Source: Rusavskia elegans (lineage: Eukaryota; Ascomycota; Lecanoromycetes; Teloschistales; Teloschistaceae). From it: DNA of 64,000 bases. Both the position numbers and the translations under genes were made by a program. Location of the stretch: contig SAUG01000127.1 of the NCBI GenBank assembly GCA_011316305.1, forward strand, positions 62,001 to 126,000, written 5' to 3'. Position 1 is the first letter of the stretch. The number at the start of each line of letters is the position of its first letter. Below the pieces are notes generated by a model. It worked only from the letters and a program-made list of their open reading frames with translations, did not search any database and had not been told where the DNA came from. Shown piece by piece: positions 60,870 to 64,000 of the stretch.

Positions 60870-63800
60870 CCCGTAGAAAAGCCTATAGAAAAGGTTTAAT
60901 AGCTATCGAACCTTACGCGTATTTATACTAACGTTTTAAAAACCTTTACTAGTAATAAAATATAGACCGGAAGCGGTTAAAATAATAAGATTTAACTACT
61001 TTTATTAGCGGTCTATACTATAAACTAGTATATCTACTAAAAGGAAAATATTCCGATTAATACTATTTTTAAAGGTTCCGATATATCTAAGTCTTTTAGC
61101 TTCGATACCTTTACCGATAAGATTATTAAAAAGATTAACTAGAGATATTAGATTATAGAAAGTTTCTTTTTTATAGAATCCTTCGCGCTTATACGATTTT
61201 TAATAGCAAAAATATAGAATACCTATTATTAATACGAAGATTTAAACTAATAGTTAAAGGTCGATAGGATTATTTAATACTAAATTAATAGCGAGAAGAG
61301 AAAAAATATTAGTATTTATATCTAGCAGAAATACGAGTCTATTTTAACTAGTAAAGCTAGAAAAAATTCTTCGAGTAAAAATAAAAGTAAAAAGCGTAAA
61401 GCGTCTTTCGATATAAATATAAATAATTCTAATGATTTTATATTAACTAACTTTAGTATTAATATTTTCTTTACGGATTCCGATTCCTTATTATCTTTAG
61501 GGACTATTAAAAAAAAAAAAAAATAATAACTAAAAAGTAGAAGCTAGAAGCCGCCTATTATTATAAAATAAAGAAAATCTATAGATAATTTAGATATAAT
61601 CTTATCTAAATTAACCGATACGATAGAATTAGATATCTAGGCGAAAATAAATATAGTTACTAGTAGCCGGTCGGCGAAAAGATCTATTATTTTTTTACTC
61701 TATGCTAGATTACCGCCTAGAATAAAATAATAAACCTAGCTACTTAAAGGAAGGCGAAATATACGGATATTAATATAATATATCTACCGGAAAAGGTTAG
61801 AAACCAGTTTATCGCCTTCTACGCGAAAGGTATTTAGATAGTAGAAAATTTAAAGAAAAAGAAAGAAACGAACGATATTCCTATTTAATAAACGCCTGCT
61901 ATAATTATTTATTAAACTACTATTTCTTTCCTATAATAGAGTTTCGCGTAGTAGTTTAAAGATATTAAAGAAATCTTTTAGTTTTTTAGATACTATTAGA
62001 GAAACAGCGATCTAGAGTTTAGCCTTCTACTATATACGAGGCCTGTTTTTTAGCTTTCTACTATTAAAAGGATAGTTAAAAAGTCTAAAAAAGAGAATCT
62101 CCCGGTATTTAATAATCCTATTCGAGTTTCTAGCGATTAAAAACGTTTATACGCCGAGTATTTTATATAATAGATTAAGAATAATCCTACCGAATATAAG
62201 AATTTTAAGATAACGTTTAAGAAATATAACGCTGCAGGCTTTAGTTTTAAATAGATACGTAAGCTCGGCTAGAAAGATTAGAAGAAAATAAAGGTAAAAA
62301 AAGGTTTCGGTAGTTACTTCCGCGATAAAATTAAAAACTAGGAAAAATATTACGTCCACGATTCCATAGAGGTTCCTTAGAAAATTAGTTAAATAAGCGA
62401 GCCTAATTATCTATAGCCGCCTATAGCTGCTGTAGCTACCCTTTCTAACGGAACTTTTAGTAGACGGTTACCTGTCGGCCTTTACGGCTATTTTTACTAT
62501 ATATATCGCTTATTATTCCTATAGATAGTTTCTTTTATTAGTTATTAAAATTATTATTAAATATATCTCTACTATTTTCTTCTTAATTACTTTATAACGA
62601 AGATACCTCGTAATATCGTAACTATACTTTAACGGCTATATAGAATTAGTTACGATAATCTATACTAGAATTCTTTTACTATTTAGTAGCTCGGACTACG
62701 TCTACGGCTATAGCTAGGCTTAAATATAACGCCCTCTAATATATAGGGACGTTATATTTTAATAATTCCGGAAGATAGATAAAAATCGGATTTTTATCTA
62801 ACTAATATTATTTAAATAACCTATAAAAGCTTTAGTCGACTTAGGAGTTACTTAAAATATTATATTAGAAGAATATACTAAAAAATTTAACGTCCCTTTA
62901 ATTAGGAAAACGGAATTATATCTTATAGGTACTATTAATAAAACAGAGTTTATTAGAATTAAATATTAAACGAAACCCCTATAGATACGAAATAATAGGT
63001 ATAAAAAAAGAACTATTTTCGATATTATAAAAATATAAAGAAATATATACTTAGGTATCCTATAGTTTATATTATAGAATCTAAAAATCGTTTAAAAAAC
63101 GATATAAATAAAGATAGGAAACTAATTTCTTAGTATACCTAAAAGATTAGCTAAGATATAGAAGATATATAGTATTTTTACTCGGAAATAGTAGACTAAA
63201 AAGGAAATAGCTATTATAGATAAAATTTTATAATTTTTTAAAAAATTCCAGGATATATTAAAAGAACCGGAAGAAAAGCTACCTTTACCGGCTTATATCT
63301 AGGAAGACTACGAAATTATTATAATAAACCCGGAAAAACTAAAGGTTAGGCTAATTTATAGATAAAATAATAATTAGTCGAAAGTATTAAAATAATATAT
63401 TAACTATAATCTTTAAAGAGGATATATACGATATTCTAAATCGAAAATAGAATAACCGGTTATATTTATTCCGAAAAAAAATAATAACCTTCGACTATAT
63501 ATCGATTTTAGAAGATTTAATATAATAATATAGAAAAATAAATACCCTTTTCTATTTTTAGCTAATTTAAAAAGCAAGATCGGAAAAGCTAAATTCTTTA
63601 TAAAATTTAATCTAAAGAATATATTTAACCTACTAAGAATTAAAGCTGAAAATAAATAGAAAACTATATTTAAGATAAAATACGGACTATTCGAATATTT
63701 AGTTATACTTTTTTAATTAATAAACGTACCGGCGACTCTATAACGCGTAGTTAATAAGATATTATACGATTATCTCGATATCTTTGTTATAGTATATATA

Positions 63801-64000
63801 GATAATATATTAGTTTTTTCCGAAACCAGAAAGGAAAATATATAATATATATATAAAGTATTATAAAGATTCCGAAAATATAATTTTAAAGTTAAAAAAG
63901 AAAAATTAAAATTTTTTAAAATAGAAGTTATATTTCTTAGATATATAATCAGATATAGAAATATTACTATAAAAGTAAATAAATTTATAAATAATACGGG
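60870..64000 (+). pseudogene. Third gypsy family gag-pol relic, right segment, runs off the edge
   Basis: Continuation of the third element after gypsy copy 2, with gag-like text up to about 62.4 kb, then protease and reverse transcriptase. The window ends inside pol, after the catalytic DD (here DN) region. Confidence 0.78.

Larger units (their letters stand above)
53861..64000 (+). mobile_element. Ty3/gypsy LTR retrotransposon of a third family, partial, interrupted by gypsy copy 2
   Basis: RIP-mutated DNA resumes at about 53,861. A lysine-rich gag-like segment (54,225-54,413) is cut by gypsy copy 2 and continues at 60,870. Later: protease (KALVDLGVT, about 62,825-62,851) and reverse transcriptase (LRLYIDFRRFN near 63,495, YGLFEYLVI near 63,690, VYIDNILVFSET near 63,793-63,828). 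The frame order is gypsy and the orientation plus. The 3' end and 3' LTR lie beyond the window; the 5' LTR boundary is not resolved. Confidence 0.8.

Noticed and set aside
62147..62359. 70-codon minus-strand hydrophobic frame
   Set aside because: A chance frame opposite the third gypsy element's gag region; AT-rich codons mimic hydrophobic residues.
33653..64000. Possibility that the AT-rich block is mitochondrial or centromeric DNA
   Set aside because: LTR pairs, target duplications and decayed gag-pol motifs explain it as RIP-mutated retrotransposons. A centromeric role cannot be tested from sequence alone.

Overview
The window is nuclear DNA of a filamentous ascomycete (Pezizomycotina, possibly Dothideomycetes; inferred). 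Evidence: genes with short GT-AG introns (about 42-85 bp), a fungal Zn2Cys6 regulator, an EF3-family ABC ATPase, fungus-specific families (RTA1, 2EXR-like, F-box/LRR), and repeat DNA carrying the signature of repeat-induced point mutation (RIP).

Positions 1-33,647 are gene-bearing DNA of normal composition. Genes that look intact: a Zn2Cys6 transcription factor (1856-3837, 6 exons), an F-box/LRR-like protein (5538-7389, minus), two APC-superfamily amino acid/choline-type permeases (9191-11028 minus; 30812-32998 plus), a glycosylated secretory-pathway protein (12326-13379, minus), a charged hypothetical protein (13951-14755, minus), a 12-exon PhoD-like phosphatase (19634-22190), a small secreted protein (22881-23564, minus), an acyl-protein-thioesterase-like hydrolase (24972-25778, minus) and an EF3-like ABCF ATPase of New1/Elf1 type (26279-29714). 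Between them are decayed genes with single-base frameshifts or truncation: a CorA-like protein (1-1121), a Ure2/GST-like protein (4180-5255), an RTA1-like C-terminal fragment (11663-11971) and a 2EXR-like protein (17407-18356). A small AT-rich island (about 15,890-16,745) is an isolated RIP-mutated relic. No operon-like or cluster logic links the genes; the permeases, esterase and regulator look like ordinary accessory metabolism.

Positions 33,648-64,000 are an AT-rich block with almost no CpA or TpG left, while CpG persists: saturating RIP. I could reconstruct it as nested LTR retrotransposons with perfect 5-bp target site duplications. A Ty1/copia element (33,653-53,480, TSD AATAT) is interrupted by a Ty3/gypsy element (34,497-41,150, TSD TAATT) and by a second, unrelated gypsy element in reverse orientation (41,571-48,992, TSD ATTAT). 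After a short unmutated spacer (about 53,486-53,860) a third gypsy family runs off the right edge and is itself interrupted by a second copy of the first gypsy family (54,414-60,864, TSD AAAAG). All coding capacity in the block is destroyed, but protease, zinc-knuckle, reverse transcriptase and integrase motifs remain legible.

I found no CRISPR array, complete tRNA or rRNA gene, or recognisable novel defence or biosynthetic system. The most interesting features are the nested, fully RIP-mutated retrotransposon stack with its sharp borders, and the cluster of decaying genes on the gene-rich side.
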